Below, piece after piece: positions 48,536-59,219 of a stretch of 64,000 bases of DNA. Numbering within the stretch: position 1 is the stretch's first letter; every line of letters begins with the position of its first letter. The stretch spans positions 1-64,000 of the forward strand of contig CACJTS010000004.1 of assembly GCA_902596355.1 (NCBI GenBank). Direction: 5' to 3'. This stretch comes from an uncultured Pelagibacteraceae bacterium. GTDB lineage: Bacteria > Pseudomonadota > Alphaproteobacteria > Pelagibacterales > Pelagibacteraceae. Position numbers and translations under genes: made by a program. Below the pieces are notes generated by a model that saw nothing but the letters and a program-made list of their open reading frames with translations, did no database searches and was not told where the DNA came from.

Positions 48536-48548
48536 GTAGCGGATTCGT

Positions 48549-48566
48549 AAAAAAGGCCTCTTTTTT
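48549..48566 (-). terminator. Weak terminator-like hairpin after priA
   Basis: Read on the minus strand, AAAAAAG and CTTTTTT flank an AGGC loop, giving a 7-bp stem that ends in a T-run. It begins a few bases after the priA stop (48571). The stem is almost all A-T, so termination would be weak. It is one of the few terminator-like structures seen in the window. Confidence 0.35.
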
Positions 48567-48570
48567 GCGG

Positions 48571-50526
48571 TTAATTGAAGTTAATTGGGTCAACATCAAC
48601 TGAAAGTTTTATTCCAGAAGAAAATTTATATTTTGGAATAATTTTTGCAAGAGAACTTTGTAGTTTCATAGATTTTAAGCCTCTAATTAAAAATCTAATT
48701 CTAAATTTTCTCTTTAATCTAAACAATGGAGCATTCACTGGCCCTAATATTTTTCCTTCTATTTTGTTTTCAATAAAATTTTTAAAATTAATAGCTTCTT
48801 TTTCTAATTTAATTTCATTGTCTCCTGTTAATATTAAAGAAATAAATCTTTGAAATGGTGGTAGTTTATTTTTTTTCCTTATCTCCAGTTCTCTTTCTAA
48901 AAAAATATCTGGATTTTTACTTGTAATTTCTGCAATCATCTTAGTATTATTTTCGTAGGTTTGAAAATATACGGTTGCTGGCTTTCCTGTTCTTCCTGCA
49001 CGTCCTGAAAGTTGATGATAAAGCTGTAAATTTTTTTCTGCACCTCTTAAATCATGTCCTTGAGATGAAAGATCAATATCAACAACTACAATGCAATTTA
49101 AGCTTGGAAAATGAAAACCTTTTGAAATTAATTGAGTTCCAACTAAAATTTCCGTTTCATTATTAATAATTTTATCTATTTTTTCTTTAGAATCTTTTTT
49201 ATTAATTGTGTCACTTGAAAAGATCTCTATTTTTTTACTAGGAAATTTTCTTTTTACTTCTTCTGAAATTCTCTCAACACCAGGGCCACTAAAAATAAAT
49301 TCGCAATTGCCTTCTTTTGTACAGTTCCTTTTAAGATCAGATTTATATCCACAATAATGGCACAATAGGTTATTTTTATTTTTATGATAAACTAAATTGA
49401 TACTACAATTTGGACATGTAAAGCTTGTAAAACACTTATTACATAGAGCATTTGGAGAAAAACCTCTTCTGTTTAAAAAAAACAAAACTTGATCTTTTTT
49501 TTCCAAATGTAAATTAACTTTTTCAATAATTTTATTTGATAACCATGATTGTTTTTCAAGTTTTGTATTATTCAAATTAATAATTTCATAATTAGGTAAT
49601 GCTGCGTTTTGATATCTTTCATTTAATCTAGAAACCTCGTATTTACCTTTTTTAATATTTTCAAAAGTTTCTATAGACGGGACAGCAGTAATCAAATTGA
49701 TTGGAATATTTTCAAATGATGCTCTGGAAATTGCCATATCACGAGCATTATAGGTTATACCTTCATCTTGTTTAAATGACTGATCATGTTCCTCATCAAC
49801 AATTATCATTCCTAGTTTTTTAAATGGTAAAAATAGTGAAGATCTTGCACCAATAATTATTTTTATTTTACCATTAGAAACTCCACTCCAAATTAATTCC
49901 TTTTTTTTTTTTGAAATACCTGAATGCCAAACTGCAGGTTTAAAACCAAAATATTCTAAAAATTTTTGTTCAAACTGACTAGCTAGACCTATTTCTGGCA
50001 ATAAAATTAATCCTTGAAAACCCTTCTCTATCAATGGTTTTAACGCTTCAAAATAAACTAAAGTTTTTCCTGATCCAGTAGTACCTTGTAAAACATGAAC
50101 TCTAAATTTTTTATTTGAAGCGTTCATTTTTTTTAGAGATTTATTTTGATCACTAGATAGCTTGATTAAGTTTTGTTTAATTTTGCTATCAAATATTTGA
50201 TAAAGTTGAGTTTCTTTGTTCTCTACGGCATTACTAGTTAAGAGTACTAACTTTAAAGCCATACCCTTTGGGATAAGATTATATTCTGCAAACCAATTTA
50301 AAAAATTTATTGTATTTTTTTTTAACGGAGTGACGTCTAATTTCTTGATTATATTTTTAGTCTTAAAATTTTTATTATTATTTTTTTCAAATTCGTCCCA
50401 AACAACACCGGTAATTTTTGATTTTCCAAAAGGTACCATTACATAATCACCAACTTTAAGTTTTAAACTACTTTCATAAGTGAATGGATGATTAAAAATA
50501 TTTGGTACAAGAATCGGATATTTCAT
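48571..50526 (-). CDS. priA: Primosomal helicase PriA
   Basis: This 651-residue superfamily-2 helicase restarts stalled replication forks. Walker A is LQGTTGSGKTLVYFEAL (about 145-161) and the DEAH-like box is IIVDEEHDQSFKQDEGITYNARD (about 239-261). Zinc-binding cysteine pairs (CNKC, CPNC, CHYC, then two more) lie at about 358-412, with the helicase C-terminal ILVGTQLISKGFHFP and LSGRAGRTGKPATV after them. It is shorter than E. coli PriA (about 730), mainly through a reduced N-terminal DNA-binding region. It lies between lpdA upstream and the atp operon downstream, all on the minus strand. Confidence 0.95.
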   Translation of the reverse strand: MKYPILVPNIFNHPFTYESSLKLKVGDYVMVPFGKSKITGVVWDEFEKNNNKNFKTKNIIKKLDVTPLKKNTINFLNWFAEYNLIPKGMALKLVLLTSNAVENKETQLYQIFDSKIKQNLIKLSSDQNKSLKKMNASNKKFRVHVLQGTTGSGKTLVYFEALKPLIEKGFQGLILLPEIGLASQFEQKFLEYFGFKPAVWHSGISKKKKELIWSGVSNGKIKIIIGARSSLFLPFKKLGMIIVDEEHDQSFKQDEGITYNARDMAISRASFENIPINLITAVPSIETFENIKKGKYEVSRLNERYQNAALPNYEIINLNNTKLEKQSWLSNKIIEKVNLHLEKKDQVLFFLNRRGFSPNALCNKCFTSFTCPNCSINLVYHKNKNNLLCHYCGYKSDLKRNCTKEGNCEFIFSGPGVERISEEVKRKFPSKKIEIFSSDTINKKDSKEKIDKIINNETEILVGTQLISKGFHFPSLNCIVVVDIDLSSQGHDLRGAEKNLQLYHQLSGRAGRTGKPATVYFQTYENNTKMIAEITSKNPDIFLERELEIRKKNKLPPFQRFISLILTGDNEIKLEKEAINFKNFIENKIEGKILGPVNAPLFRLKRKFRIRFLIRGLKSMKLQSSLAKIIPKYKFSSGIKLSVDVDPINFN

Positions 50527-50548
50527 ATTTTTATAATATGAAAAAAAA

Positions 50549-51949
50549 TTAAGAGTGTATTGCTCTTTTATCTACTGATAAAGCAGCTTCTTTAACTGCT
50601 TCAGAAAACGTTGGATGAGCATGACAAGTTCGGGCGATATCTTCTGCACTTGCGCCAAATTCCATTGCTACACCGATCTCTGCAATTAATTCTCCTGCAT
50701 GAGGTCCAATTATATGTGCACCTAATACTTTATCTGTTTGCTCATCAGCTAAAATTTTAACAAAACCTTCCGCATCATCTATGGCCTTAGCTCTTGAATT
50801 AGCCATAAACGAAAATTTCCCTACTTTATATTTTTTATTTAATTCTTTTAATTGTTCCTCAGTTTTACCAATTGATGCTACTTCTGGTGTTGTATAAACT
50901 ACTCCTGGGATTGTATCGTAATTTACATGTCCAGATTGACCAACTATGTTTTCTGCAACTGCTATACCTTCGTCTTCAGCTTTATGTGCAAGCATTGGAC
51001 CAACAATTACATCGCCTATTGCATAAATATTTTCAACGTTAGTCTTAAAAATTTTATCAGTTTTAATCCTATTTCTTTCGTCAAGATCTACTCCTACGGA
51101 CTCTAAATTCAAACCATCTGTATTAGGTTTTCTGCCAACAGAAATCAAAACAACATCACACTCAAAATTATTTTTATTACCATCTTTATCTACTGTTGAA
51201 ACCACTGCACCAGCTGCATTTTTTTTAATTGTTTCAACTTTATTTTGCATATTAAATTTCATTCCCTTTTTTTTTAAAATTTTCATAAATTCTGAAGAGA
51301 TTTCTTTATCCATTCCAGGTGTAATATGATCTAAAAATTCAACAACTTGTACCTCTGCTCCAAGTCTTGACCATACAGATCCCATCTCCAATCCTATATA
51401 GCCTCCTCCTACTACAACCATTTTCTTCGGTACCTTTTCTAACTTTAGAGCACCTGTTGATGAAACAATTGTTTTCTCATCTATTTCTATTCCTGGTAAT
51501 GAAACTGGTACTGATCCTGTTGCAATAACTGTTTTTTCTGTTTGGATGATGGTTTCTTTATTTTTATCATCCTTTATTAAAATTTCATTTTTAGATTTAA
51601 AACTTCCGTGTCCTTTAAAATAAGTAACTTTGTTTTTTTTTAAAAGAAATTCAACACCTTTTGTAAGAACAGTTACAGCTTTATCTTTACTTTTCATCAT
51701 TTTGTCTAAATTTAATTTTACTTCGCCAACTTCAATACCTTTGTTTGCTAAACTTTTTACTTTATGAAATTCTTCAGACAGATTAAGTAAGCTTTTTGAT
51801 GGGATGCAACCAACATTTAAACAAGTACCTCCCAAAGACCCTCTAGACTCTATACATGCAGTTTTTAATCCTAATTGAGCAAGTCTGATTGCGCACACAT
51901 AACCACCCGGTCCACCTCCAATAACTACAGCTTGAAATTTTTCTGACAT
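50549..51949 (-). CDS. lpdA: Dihydrolipoamide dehydrogenase (E3)
   Basis: This 466-residue flavoprotein reoxidises the lipoyl groups of 2-oxoacid dehydrogenase complexes and makes NADH. FAD-binding is in [20 protein letters not shown] (about 8-27). The redox disulfide is C43/C48 in [13 protein letters not shown]. The NAD site is [19 protein letters not shown] (about 178-196), and the C-terminal catalytic His-Glu is in [15 protein letters not shown] (about 444-458). It starts directly after sucB, so it is probably the E3 of the 2-oxoglutarate dehydrogenase complex and may serve others. Confidence 0.98.
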   Translation of the reverse strand: MSEKFQAVVIGGGPGGYVCAIRLAQLGLKTACIESRGSLGGTCLNVGCIPSKSLLNLSEEFHKVKSLANKGIEVGEVKLNLDKMMKSKDKAVTVLTKGVEFLLKKNKVTYFKGHGSFKSKNEILIKDDKNKETIIQTEKTVIATGSVPVSLPGIEIDEKTIVSSTGALKLEKVPKKMVVVGGGYIGLEMGSVWSRLGAEVQVVEFLDHITPGMDKEISSEFMKILKKKGMKFNMQNKVETIKKNAAGAVVSTVDKDGNKNNFECDVVLISVGRKPNTDGLNLESVGVDLDERNRIKTDKIFKTNVENIYAIGDVIVGPMLAHKAEDEGIAVAENIVGQSGHVNYDTIPGVVYTTPEVASIGKTEEQLKELNKKYKVGKFSFMANSRAKAIDDAEGFVKILADEQTDKVLGAHIIGPHAGELIAEIGVAMEFGASAEDIARTCHAHPTFSEAVKEAALSVDKRAIHS

Positions 51950-53248
51950 TTAAATATCTAAAAACAACCTTCTAGGGTCTTCTAAGTTTTCTTTAATCAT
52001 TTTAAGGAAAGATACAGATTCTTTTCCATCAATAATTCTGTGATCATATGATAATGCTAAATACATAATTGGTCTTATTCTGATTTCACCGTCTACAACA
52101 ACAGGTCTTTCCAATATATTATGCATACCCAACACTCCAGATTGAGGTAAATTTAGTATTGGGGTTGAAAGCATAGACCCATACACACCTCCATTACTTA
52201 TTGTAAATGTTCCCCCCTGAAGATCTTCAATCGTTAGCTTTCCATCTCGCGCTTTTTCTGAAATTTCTTTAATATTTTTTTCAATATCTGCAAAGGATAA
52301 TTCATCTGCATTTCTCAAAACTGGAACAACCAAACCCTTATCTGTTCCGACAGCAAAGCTAATATTGTAATAGTTTTTATAGATAATCTCATCTCCGTCT
52401 ATTTCAGCATTTACTGCAGGGAAATTTTTTAAAGCAACTACACATGCTTTTACAAAGAAGGACATTAATCCTAATTTTATCCCATAACGAGATTGGAAAT
52501 CCTCTTGATTTTCTTTCCTCATTTCCATCACACTGCTCATATCAACCTCGTTAAATGTTGTTAAAAGAGCGGCATTCTCTTGAGCTTGCTTTAATCTTTT
52601 TGCAATAGTTTGTCTCAACCTAGTCATCTTAATTCGTTCTTCTTCACCATATTGAATTTTTCTTTCAGATGGTTTTGGATTTGTACCCATCAAACTTATT
52701 AAATCTCCTTTTAAAACTCTCCCATCTTTTCCTGAACCTTGAATTGAATTAATATCGATATTATTTTCAGTTACTATTTTTCTCACTGCTGGAGACAAGG
52801 TTGGATTAACATTTCTTTTTAGAGCAACATCTGGTTTTACTTCCTCAGTTAAAACCAATGGTTTATCTTTGGGTTTTTCTATATCTTTTTCTTCAAATAC
52901 TTTTGGTTCTTTTTTGTTTGCATCTAATTTTATTACATTGCTCTCTAAAGGAACTATTTCCTCTTGCTTGATTTCTTTTTGGTTTTTTGGTGCAGATTTA
53001 ACCGCTCCACTTTCTGCTGATACAGAACCTAATAATGCTCCTACTTCAACGACTGATCCATCTTGTGAATTTATCTCTGTTAACACACCAGAGATTGGAG
53101 ATGGCACTTCTAAGTTTACTTTGTCTGTCTCAAGTTCTACAATTGGCTCATCTGCTTCGACTGTATCACCTGCGTTTTTTAACCATTTTGCAACAGTAGC
53201 TTCTGTTATACTTTCGCCAAGAACTGGGACTACTATTTTTTCACTCAT
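51950..53248 (-). CDS. sucB: 2-oxoglutarate dehydrogenase E2, dihydrolipoyl succinyltransferase
   Basis: This 432-residue E2 forms the core of the 2-oxoglutarate dehydrogenase complex. The lipoyl domain (1-75) carries K43 in [10 protein letters not shown] Pro/Lys-rich linker follows (about 90-150), then a peripheral-subunit-binding domain ([27 protein letters not shown], about 153-180). The catalytic domain ends with SYDHRIIDG, with H403 and D407. Residues such as [12 protein letters not shown] are typical of succinyl transferases. It lies between sucA (5-base gap) and lpdA (no gap). Confidence 0.98.
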   Translation of the reverse strand: MSEKIVVPVLGESITEATVAKWLKNAGDTVEADEPIVELETDKVNLEVPSPISGVLTEINSQDGSVVEVGALLGSVSAESGAVKSAPKNQKEIKQEEIVPLESNVIKLDANKKEPKVFEEKDIEKPKDKPLVLTEEVKPDVALKRNVNPTLSPAVRKIVTENNIDINSIQGSGKDGRVLKGDLISLMGTNPKPSERKIQYGEEERIKMTRLRQTIAKRLKQAQENAALLTTFNEVDMSSVMEMRKENQEDFQSRYGIKLGLMSFFVKACVVALKNFPAVNAEIDGDEIIYKNYYNISFAVGTDKGLVVPVLRNADELSFADIEKNIKEISEKARDGKLTIEDLQGGTFTISNGGVYGSMLSTPILNLPQSGVLGMHNILERPVVVDGEIRIRPIMYLALSYDHRIIDGKESVSFLKMIKENLEDPRRLFLDI

Positions 53249-53253
53249 TAAAA

Positions 53254-56172
53254 TTAATCAAATACCTTGTTAATTATTTCTTGTTGTTGAGAATTATGCC
53301 TTTTGGCATATCCTGTTGCAGGAGTTGCGTCTGGGCTTCTTCCTATATAAGAAATTTTATTATTATTAGCCTTTAAAGTGTCTAATGTCCATTGGATATA
53401 ATCTCTAACTGAAAACCAAGCACCCATATTTTTTGGTTCTTCTTGACACCAAAAGAATTCAGCATTTTTAGAGTACGGTTTTAACTCCTTAACCAAAGCT
53501 TTTGCTGGAAATGGATACAATTGTTCAATTCTATACATCACTACATCATCTCTTTTAAGCTTTTCTCTGGCGTCTAATAAATCAAAATATACTTTTCCAG
53601 AACAAAGTATTACTTTTCTTATTTTAGAACTTTCTTTTAGTTTAATAAATCCTTTAGACTTAGGATCTATAGCATGATCCCACAATACTCTATGGAAAGT
53701 ATTTTTTTTGTTAAAATCTTCTAAATTTGAAACACAATACTTATTTCTTAATAATGATTTTGGTGTCATTATGATTAGTGGCTTTCTGAAACTCCTATGC
53801 ATTTGTCTTCTTAAAGCATGAAAATAATTTGCTGGGGTTGTGCAGTTCATTACTTGCATATTATCGTTTGAGCATAGTTGTAAAAATCTCTCTAATCTTG
53901 CTGAAGAATGTTCTGGTCCTTGTCCTTCATATCCGTGAGGTAACAACATTACTATACCAGATGCTCTATTCCATTTTCTCTCACCAGATGCAATAAATTG
54001 ATCAATTACTACTTGAGCTCCATTAGCAAAGTCACCGAATTGTGCTTCCCAAAGAGTAAGCGTGTTTGGCTCAACTAGACTATAACCATATTCAAAACCT
54101 AAAACCGCAAGTTCAGATAAAAAACTATCTACTACTTCAAATTGCTTTTGATTTTTAGAAATATTATTCAGTGGAATGTACCTAGAATTGTCTATTTGAT
54201 TTCTTAAAACAGAATGTCGTTGACTGAATGTTCCTCTTCCAGAGTCTTGTCCTACAAGTCTAACTGGATATCCCTCCTCTAGCAAAGATCCAAAAGCTAA
54301 AGATTCAGCTGAAGACCAATCAATTCCAGTACCTTTTTCGATACTTTCTTTTCTGGCATTAAATATTTTTGAGATAGTCTTATGAATATTTTTTTCCTCG
54401 GGAATATCATTTATTTTACCTGAGATTATTTTTAATCTATTTTCATCAAAACCTGTTATACCCCTCTTATCTTTACCTTTTTCAGGTTTATATCTTGACC
54501 ATGTTCCCTCAAACCATTCTATTTTAGGTTTATAATCTTTTGCACTTTTGTATTGTTCATCAAGTAAATCTTTAAATGATTTAACATTTTGATTTAATGA
54601 CTCTTCAGTTATAGATTTTTCGTTTACTAATTTATTTCCATAAATTTTGTAAACACTGGGATGAGATCTAATTTTTTTATACATTAAAGGTTGAGTAAAT
54701 GAAGGCTCATCTCCCTCATTATGTCCAAATCTTCTATAACAAATTAAATCTACTACAACGTCTCTATTAAATTTTAATCGAAATTCTGTTGCTATTCTAG
54801 TTGCATAAACAACTGCTTCTGGATCATCACCATTAACATGAAGAATTGGAGCCTCTACCATTTTTGCAACATCAGATGGATAAGGTGAAGACCTCGCAAA
54901 TCTTGGACTAGTAGTAAATCCTATTTGGTTATTAACAATAATATGAATTGTTCCTCCAGTGTTATGTCCTGGTAGCCCAGACATTGCAAAACATTCTGCT
55001 ACAACTCCTTGACCAGCAAAGGCTGCATCCCCATGAATGAGAATAGGTATAACTTTATTTCTTTCACGGTCTTTATGAAAAAATTGTTTGGCTCTTGTTT
55101 GACCTAAAACAACTGGGTTAACAGCTTCTAAATGAGAAGGATTATCTGTTAAACTGACATGTACTGAATTTCCATCAAATTCTCTATCAGACGACGCTCC
55201 TAGATGATACTTTACATCTCCAGCACTATCTTCAGAATCAGTACTAAACTCACCAGCAAACTCATTAAAAATTTTTTTGTAAGATTTTTGTAAAACGTTT
55301 GCCAAAACGTTAAGTCTGCCTCTATGAGACATACCTATTTTAACTTCTTTTATACTATTTTGACCACCAATTTTTATTATTTGTTCGAGAGCAGGTATTA
55401 AACTTTCACCACCATCTAAACCAAATCTTTTTGTTCCCACATACTTCGTAGCTAAAAATTTTTCAAATCCTTCTGCCTGTACTAACTTATTTAAAATTGC
55501 CTCTTTACCATTTTTTGTAAATTGAAGTGCATTTTTATCTTGCTCTATCCTGTCCCTAAACCACTTTCTTTCATCTGGGTTTGAAATATGCATGAACTCA
55601 TAACCTATTTTTCCACAGTAGGTTTTCTTCATAAACTTAAGTATTTCTCTTATATTTGCATATTTACGATTAATTACCCCGTTTAGAAAAATGTTCTTAT
55701 CGTAATTTTCTTTTTTAAAACCGTAAAAATCTGGATGAAGCTCATCTAGATATTCTGACTCTCTCATTTCTAAAGGATCAAGATCCGCTAATAAATGTCC
55801 TCTTAGTCTATATGCTCTAATTAATGCTACAGCACTGATAGAATCTTTATTTGAATCAGCGAGTAATTGAAAATTAAATTTTTCTGAAGTGTCTAATTTG
55901 ACATTATTAAAATCATTTTTGTCTTGTTCTTCTATTTTTTTTTGTAATTCATCAATATCAAGCTTTTTTTTAGTAGGTCCCCATGATGGACCATTAATTT
56001 CTTTTGCTATAACATTTAATTCTTCACCAATTCCCTCAAAATAATTTGCCCAACTTTCTGGAAGATCAGCATCTTTATTTACAAACTTTAAATACATTTC
56101 TTCTATAAATGCACTATTAGATTTGTTTAAAAATGAAGTTTTTTCGAAATCAAGATTTTTTGATGAAGACAT
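53254..56172 (-). CDS. sucA: 2-oxoglutarate dehydrogenase E1
   Basis: This 972-residue thiamine-diphosphate enzyme decarboxylates 2-oxoglutarate in the TCA cycle. The N-terminal segment [17 protein letters not shown] and WANYFE is the usual E2-anchoring start. [17 protein letters not shown], the [17 protein letters not shown] block, [15 protein letters not shown] and [19 protein letters not shown] follow, including the ThDP site. The C-terminal [16 protein letters not shown]-like, [19 protein letters not shown] and PATGYAKRH blocks complete the family match. A near-consensus promoter lies just before its ATG, so it may be transcribed separately from sucCD. Confidence 0.98.
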   Translation of the reverse strand: MSSSKNLDFEKTSFLNKSNSAFIEEMYLKFVNKDADLPESWANYFEGIGEELNVIAKEINGPSWGPTKKKLDIDELQKKIEEQDKNDFNNVKLDTSEKFNFQLLADSNKDSISAVALIRAYRLRGHLLADLDPLEMRESEYLDELHPDFYGFKKENYDKNIFLNGVINRKYANIREILKFMKKTYCGKIGYEFMHISNPDERKWFRDRIEQDKNALQFTKNGKEAILNKLVQAEGFEKFLATKYVGTKRFGLDGGESLIPALEQIIKIGGQNSIKEVKIGMSHRGRLNVLANVLQKSYKKIFNEFAGEFSTDSEDSAGDVKYHLGASSDREFDGNSVHVSLTDNPSHLEAVNPVVLGQTRAKQFFHKDRERNKVIPILIHGDAAFAGQGVVAECFAMSGLPGHNTGGTIHIIVNNQIGFTTSPRFARSSPYPSDVAKMVEAPILHVNGDDPEAVVYATRIATEFRLKFNRDVVVDLICYRRFGHNEGDEPSFTQPLMYKKIRSHPSVYKIYGNKLVNEKSITEESLNQNVKSFKDLLDEQYKSAKDYKPKIEWFEGTWSRYKPEKGKDKRGITGFDENRLKIISGKINDIPEEKNIHKTISKIFNARKESIEKGTGIDWSSAESLAFGSLLEEGYPVRLVGQDSGRGTFSQRHSVLRNQIDNSRYIPLNNISKNQKQFEVVDSFLSELAVLGFEYGYSLVEPNTLTLWEAQFGDFANGAQVVIDQFIASGERKWNRASGIVMLLPHGYEGQGPEHSSARLERFLQLCSNDNMQVMNCTTPANYFHALRRQMHRSFRKPLIIMTPKSLLRNKYCVSNLEDFNKKNTFHRVLWDHAIDPKSKGFIKLKESSKIRKVILCSGKVYFDLLDAREKLKRDDVVMYRIEQLYPFPAKALVKELKPYSKNAEFFWCQEEPKNMGAWFSVRDYIQWTLDTLKANNNKISYIGRSPDATPATGYAKRHNSQQQEIINKVFD

Positions 56173-56183
56173 CTTTTTTATTT

Positions 56184-56211
56184 AATATATCCCTCTAATA
56201 TTTTTTTTCAA
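56184..56211 (-). promoter_or_regulatory. Candidate promoter of sucA-sucB-lpdA
   Basis: On the minus strand TTGAAA (56211-56206) and TATATT (56189-56184) are 16 bases apart. The -35 overlaps the TGA stop of sucD. Only 11 bases separate the -10 from the sucA ATG, so the leader would be very short. AT-rich chance matches are possible. Confidence 0.4.
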
Positions 56212-57083
56212 TTAGACAGTTTATCAAATAAAGTTTTTCCAATAATTGATGGTGATTTGGCAACTATAATACCACATTCTTCCATTTTTTTTATTTTATC
56301 TTCGGCTCCACCCTTGCCGCCTGATATAATGGCACCAGCATGCCCCATTCTCCTTCCTGGAGGAGCAGTAATTCCAGCTATAAATCCAACAATTGGTTTT
56401 TTGATCTTATGATTTTTTATAAATTCAGCCGCTTCTTCTTCGGCTGTTCCTCCAATTTCACCTATCATTAAAATAGATTCTGTTTCAGAATCATTTAAAA
56501 ATAAATCTAAACAATCTATAAAATTTGTTCCATTAATTGGATCACCACCAATACCAATACAAGTTGATTGACCAAGTCCATTTTCAGTTGTTTGGGCTAC
56601 TGCTTCATATGTCAATGTTCCTGACCTTGATACAATTCCAACACTTCCTCTTTTGTGAATACTTCCCGGCATAATCCCAATTTTACATTCATCTGGTGTA
56701 ATTATTCCTGGACAATTAGGTCCAATTAATCTGCTACTAGATCCACTTAATTTTTGTCTGACCTTAAGCATATCCTGAATTGGAATTCCCTCTGTTATAC
56801 AAACAATAAGTTCAACTGATGCATCAATAGCTTCAATGATTGCTGCTGCTGCAAATTTAGCAGGTACATAAATCATAGTTGCATCTGCTCCTACTTCATT
56901 TTTTGCCTCTAAAACGCTATTAAAAACTGGTCTGTCTAAATGTTTTTGTCCACCTTTCTTTGGCGTAACTCCACCAACAAGATTGGTTCCATATTTTATA
57001 GCCTGCTCTGAATGAAATGTTCCATGTGATCCAGTAAATCCCTGACAAATTACTTTAGTATTTTTATTTACCAAAACCGACAT
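56208..57083 (-). CDS. sucD: Succinyl-CoA synthetase alpha subunit
   Basis: This 291-residue subunit binds CoA and carries the phospho-histidine, H248 in [14 protein letters not shown]. The N-terminal [21 protein letters not shown] (about 9-29), [25 protein letters not shown] (about 119-143) and [12 protein letters not shown] are diagnostic. It turns succinyl-CoA to succinate with nucleotide triphosphate formation. It follows sucC by one base. sucA starts 35 bases downstream, with a promoter candidate in between. Confidence 0.98.
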   Translation of the reverse strand: MSVLVNKNTKVICQGFTGSHGTFHSEQAIKYGTNLVGGVTPKKGGQKHLDRPVFNSVLEAKNEVGADATMIYVPAKFAAAAIIEAIDASVELIVCITEGIPIQDMLKVRQKLSGSSSRLIGPNCPGIITPDECKIGIMPGSIHKRGSVGIVSRSGTLTYEAVAQTTENGLGQSTCIGIGGDPINGTNFIDCLDLFLNDSETESILMIGEIGGTAEEEAAEFIKNHKIKKPIVGFIAGITAPPGRRMGHAGAIISGGKGGAEDKIKKMEECGIIVAKSPSIIGKTLFDKLSN

Positions 57084-57084
57084 T

Positions 57085-58245
57085 TTATTTTATCGCCTCT
57101 ACAATTTTCTTAGCAGCATCATCTAAATTTTCTGCAGAAATTAATTTTAATCCAGAATTATCAAGAATTTCTTTTCCTTCCTTGAAATTTGTACCTGCTA
57201 ATCTTACAACTAAAGGTACACTAATATTAATTTCTTTAGCTGCATCAACTACTCCTTGAGCAAGGACATCACATCTCATTATTCCTCCAAAAATATTAAT
57301 TAAAATACCTTTAACATTTTTATCTGAGAGAATTATCTTTAATGCGGCAGATACTTTTTCTTTGGATGCGCCACCGCCTACATCTAAAAAATTTGCTGGC
57401 TCTTTACCATACAATTTAATTATATCCATTGTTGCCATCGCTAATCCTGCTCCATTTACCATACAGCCAATACTTCCATCTAGCTTGATATATGCAAGAT
57501 CATGCTTGCTAGCTTCTATCTCGGTAGGATCTTCTTCATTTAAATCTCTTAATTCAACAATTTCTGGATGCCTAAATAAAGCGTTAGAGTCGAAATTAAC
57601 TTTTGCATCTAAACAAACAATTTTTTCCTCTTTTGTCAAAATTAATGGGTTTACTTCAACCATGTTTGCATCAGTATTCACAAACATTTTATATATTGAT
57701 TTAATTAATGTTATTGCTTGTTTTTTTGCGTCTTCATTTAAATTAAAAATATTAATTATTTTTTCACAATCTGAATCAGAAATTTCATCACTCATATCAA
57801 CTTTTGTAGTTATAATTTTTTCAGGTGAACTGATTGCAACTTCTTCAATATCCATCCCTCCTTGGTCACTTGATATAAATGCAATTTTAGAACTTGCCCT
57901 ATCAACCAGGCACGATAAGTAAAATTCTTTATCTATATTTGATGATTCTTCTACGTATAATCTTTTTACCTCTCTACCTTCAGGGCCAGTTTGATGAGTA
58001 ACTAGTGTTTTTCCAAGTAATTCTTTAGCTGCTACCGTTAGTTCCTCAATAGAGTTTAAAATTTTTACACCACCAGCTTTTCCTCTACCTCCAGCATGGA
58101 TTTGTGCTTTAAGCACATATTTCTCAGTTTTGAGTGCTTTTGCTTTTTGAATAAGTTCATCAACATTAAGCGCAAATACTCCTTCGGGAACTACAGCTCC
58201 ATATTTTTTTAATATTTGTTTAGCTTGATGCTCGTGAATATTCAT
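57085..58245 (-). CDS. sucC: Succinyl-CoA synthetase beta subunit
   Basis: This 386-residue ATP-grasp subunit begins [22 protein letters not shown]. It shows [19 protein letters not shown] (about 44-62) for nucleotide binding. [41 protein letters not shown] and [15 protein letters not shown] follow, all diagnostic. It partners sucD in the TCA cycle. It lies 2 bases after mdh and one base before sucD in a five-gene alphaproteobacterial order mdh-sucC-sucD-sucA-sucB. Confidence 0.98.
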   Translation of the reverse strand: MNIHEHQAKQILKKYGAVVPEGVFALNVDELIQKAKALKTEKYVLKAQIHAGGRGKAGGVKILNSIEELTVAAKELLGKTLVTHQTGPEGREVKRLYVEESSNIDKEFYLSCLVDRASSKIAFISSDQGGMDIEEVAISSPEKIITTKVDMSDEISDSDCEKIINIFNLNEDAKKQAITLIKSIYKMFVNTDANMVEVNPLILTKEEKIVCLDAKVNFDSNALFRHPEIVELRDLNEEDPTEIEASKHDLAYIKLDGSIGCMVNGAGLAMATMDIIKLYGKEPANFLDVGGGASKEKVSAALKIILSDKNVKGILINIFGGIMRCDVLAQGVVDAAKEINISVPLVVRLAGTNFKEGKEILDNSGLKLISAENLDDAAKKIVEAIK

Positions 58246-58247
58246 TA

Positions 58248-59210
58248 TTATTTAGATAAATCAGGATCTATTTTAGATGCGGCTTCCCATAAAGCTTTTA
58301 CAGCATCTATTGAATGTATAAATTCTTTTTTTTCTTTTTCATCTAAATCAATCTCTTCAATTTTTTCTACACCATCTTTTCCAATGACAACAGGAACACC
58401 TGCATAAACTTTTTCCACACCATATTCTCCATTTAATTGTACAGCGCAGGGTAATAATTTTTTCTGATCATTTAAATATGCTTCTGCCATTTGAACACCT
58501 GAAGCTGCTGGCGCATAAAAGGCTGATCCTTTTTCTAAATATTTAACTATTTCCGCACCACCATCTCGTGTTCTTTGATTAATTTCCTCAACTCTTTCTG
58601 AAGAAATCTTTCCGTCCTTTACAAGATCCAACAATGGTTTACCTGAAATTTTTGTAAATCTTGGCATAGGAACCATGGTGTCACCATGACCACCCATAAC
58701 CATTGCCTCAATTTCTCTTACTGGCACATTTAGTTCTAATGATAAAAATAATTTAAATCTCGAACTATCTAAAATACCTGCCATACCAACAACTTTATTT
58801 GATGGCAAACCTGAAAATTTTTGAAATGCCATAACCATAACATCTAAAGGATTGGTGATACATATCACAAAAGCGTTAGGAGCATTTTTCTTTACCCCCT
58901 CAGCAACTTGTTTAATAATTTTTAAATTAATTCCAAGAAGATCGTCCCGGCTCATTCCAGGTTTTCTTGGAACACCTGCTGTAATTATAATTACATCTGA
59001 ATCTTTTATATCCTCATAGTTATCAGTTCCTGAAAAACTAACATTGAAACCATCTACAGATGAAGATTGTGCAATATCTAATGCTTTTCCTTTTGCAATA
59101 CCACTAGCTACATCAAATAAAACCACTTCATTTACTAATTCTTTTGTTCCTATTAAATGTGCAAGAGTTCCGCCTATTTGGCCTGCACCAATTAAAGATA
59201 TTTTTGTCAT
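58248..59210 (-). CDS. mdh: Malate dehydrogenase (LDH-like class)
   Basis: This 320-residue NAD-dependent enzyme oxidises malate to oxaloacetate. The Rossmann motif is [13 protein letters not shown] (about 7-19), with D33 after the second strand favouring NAD. Substrate residues R82 and R88 ([11 protein letters not shown]) and R151 are present. The catalytic H175 is in GGHGDTMVP. The active-site loop (Arg at 82, not Gln) identifies malate rather than lactate as substrate. A Shine-Dalgarno-like AAAGGAAA precedes the ATG. It lies between mmsA (9-base gap) and sucC. Confidence 0.97.
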   Translation of the reverse strand: MTKISLIGAGQIGGTLAHLIGTKELVNEVVLFDVASGIAKGKALDIAQSSSVDGFNVSFSGTDNYEDIKDSDVIIITAGVPRKPGMSRDDLLGINLKIIKQVAEGVKKNAPNAFVICITNPLDVMVMAFQKFSGLPSNKVVGMAGILDSSRFKLFLSLELNVPVREIEAMVMGGHGDTMVPMPRFTKISGKPLLDLVKDGKISSERVEEINQRTRDGGAEIVKYLEKGSAFYAPAASGVQMAEAYLNDQKKLLPCAVQLNGEYGVEKVYAGVPVVIGKDGVEKIEEIDLDEKEKKEFIHSIDAVKALWEAASKIDPDLSK

Positions 59211-59219
59211 TTATTTCCT

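Noticed and set aside
57362-57922. Long antisense open frame opposite sucC
   Set aside because: A Ser/Ile-rich shadow of a highly conserved gene; no family resemblance.
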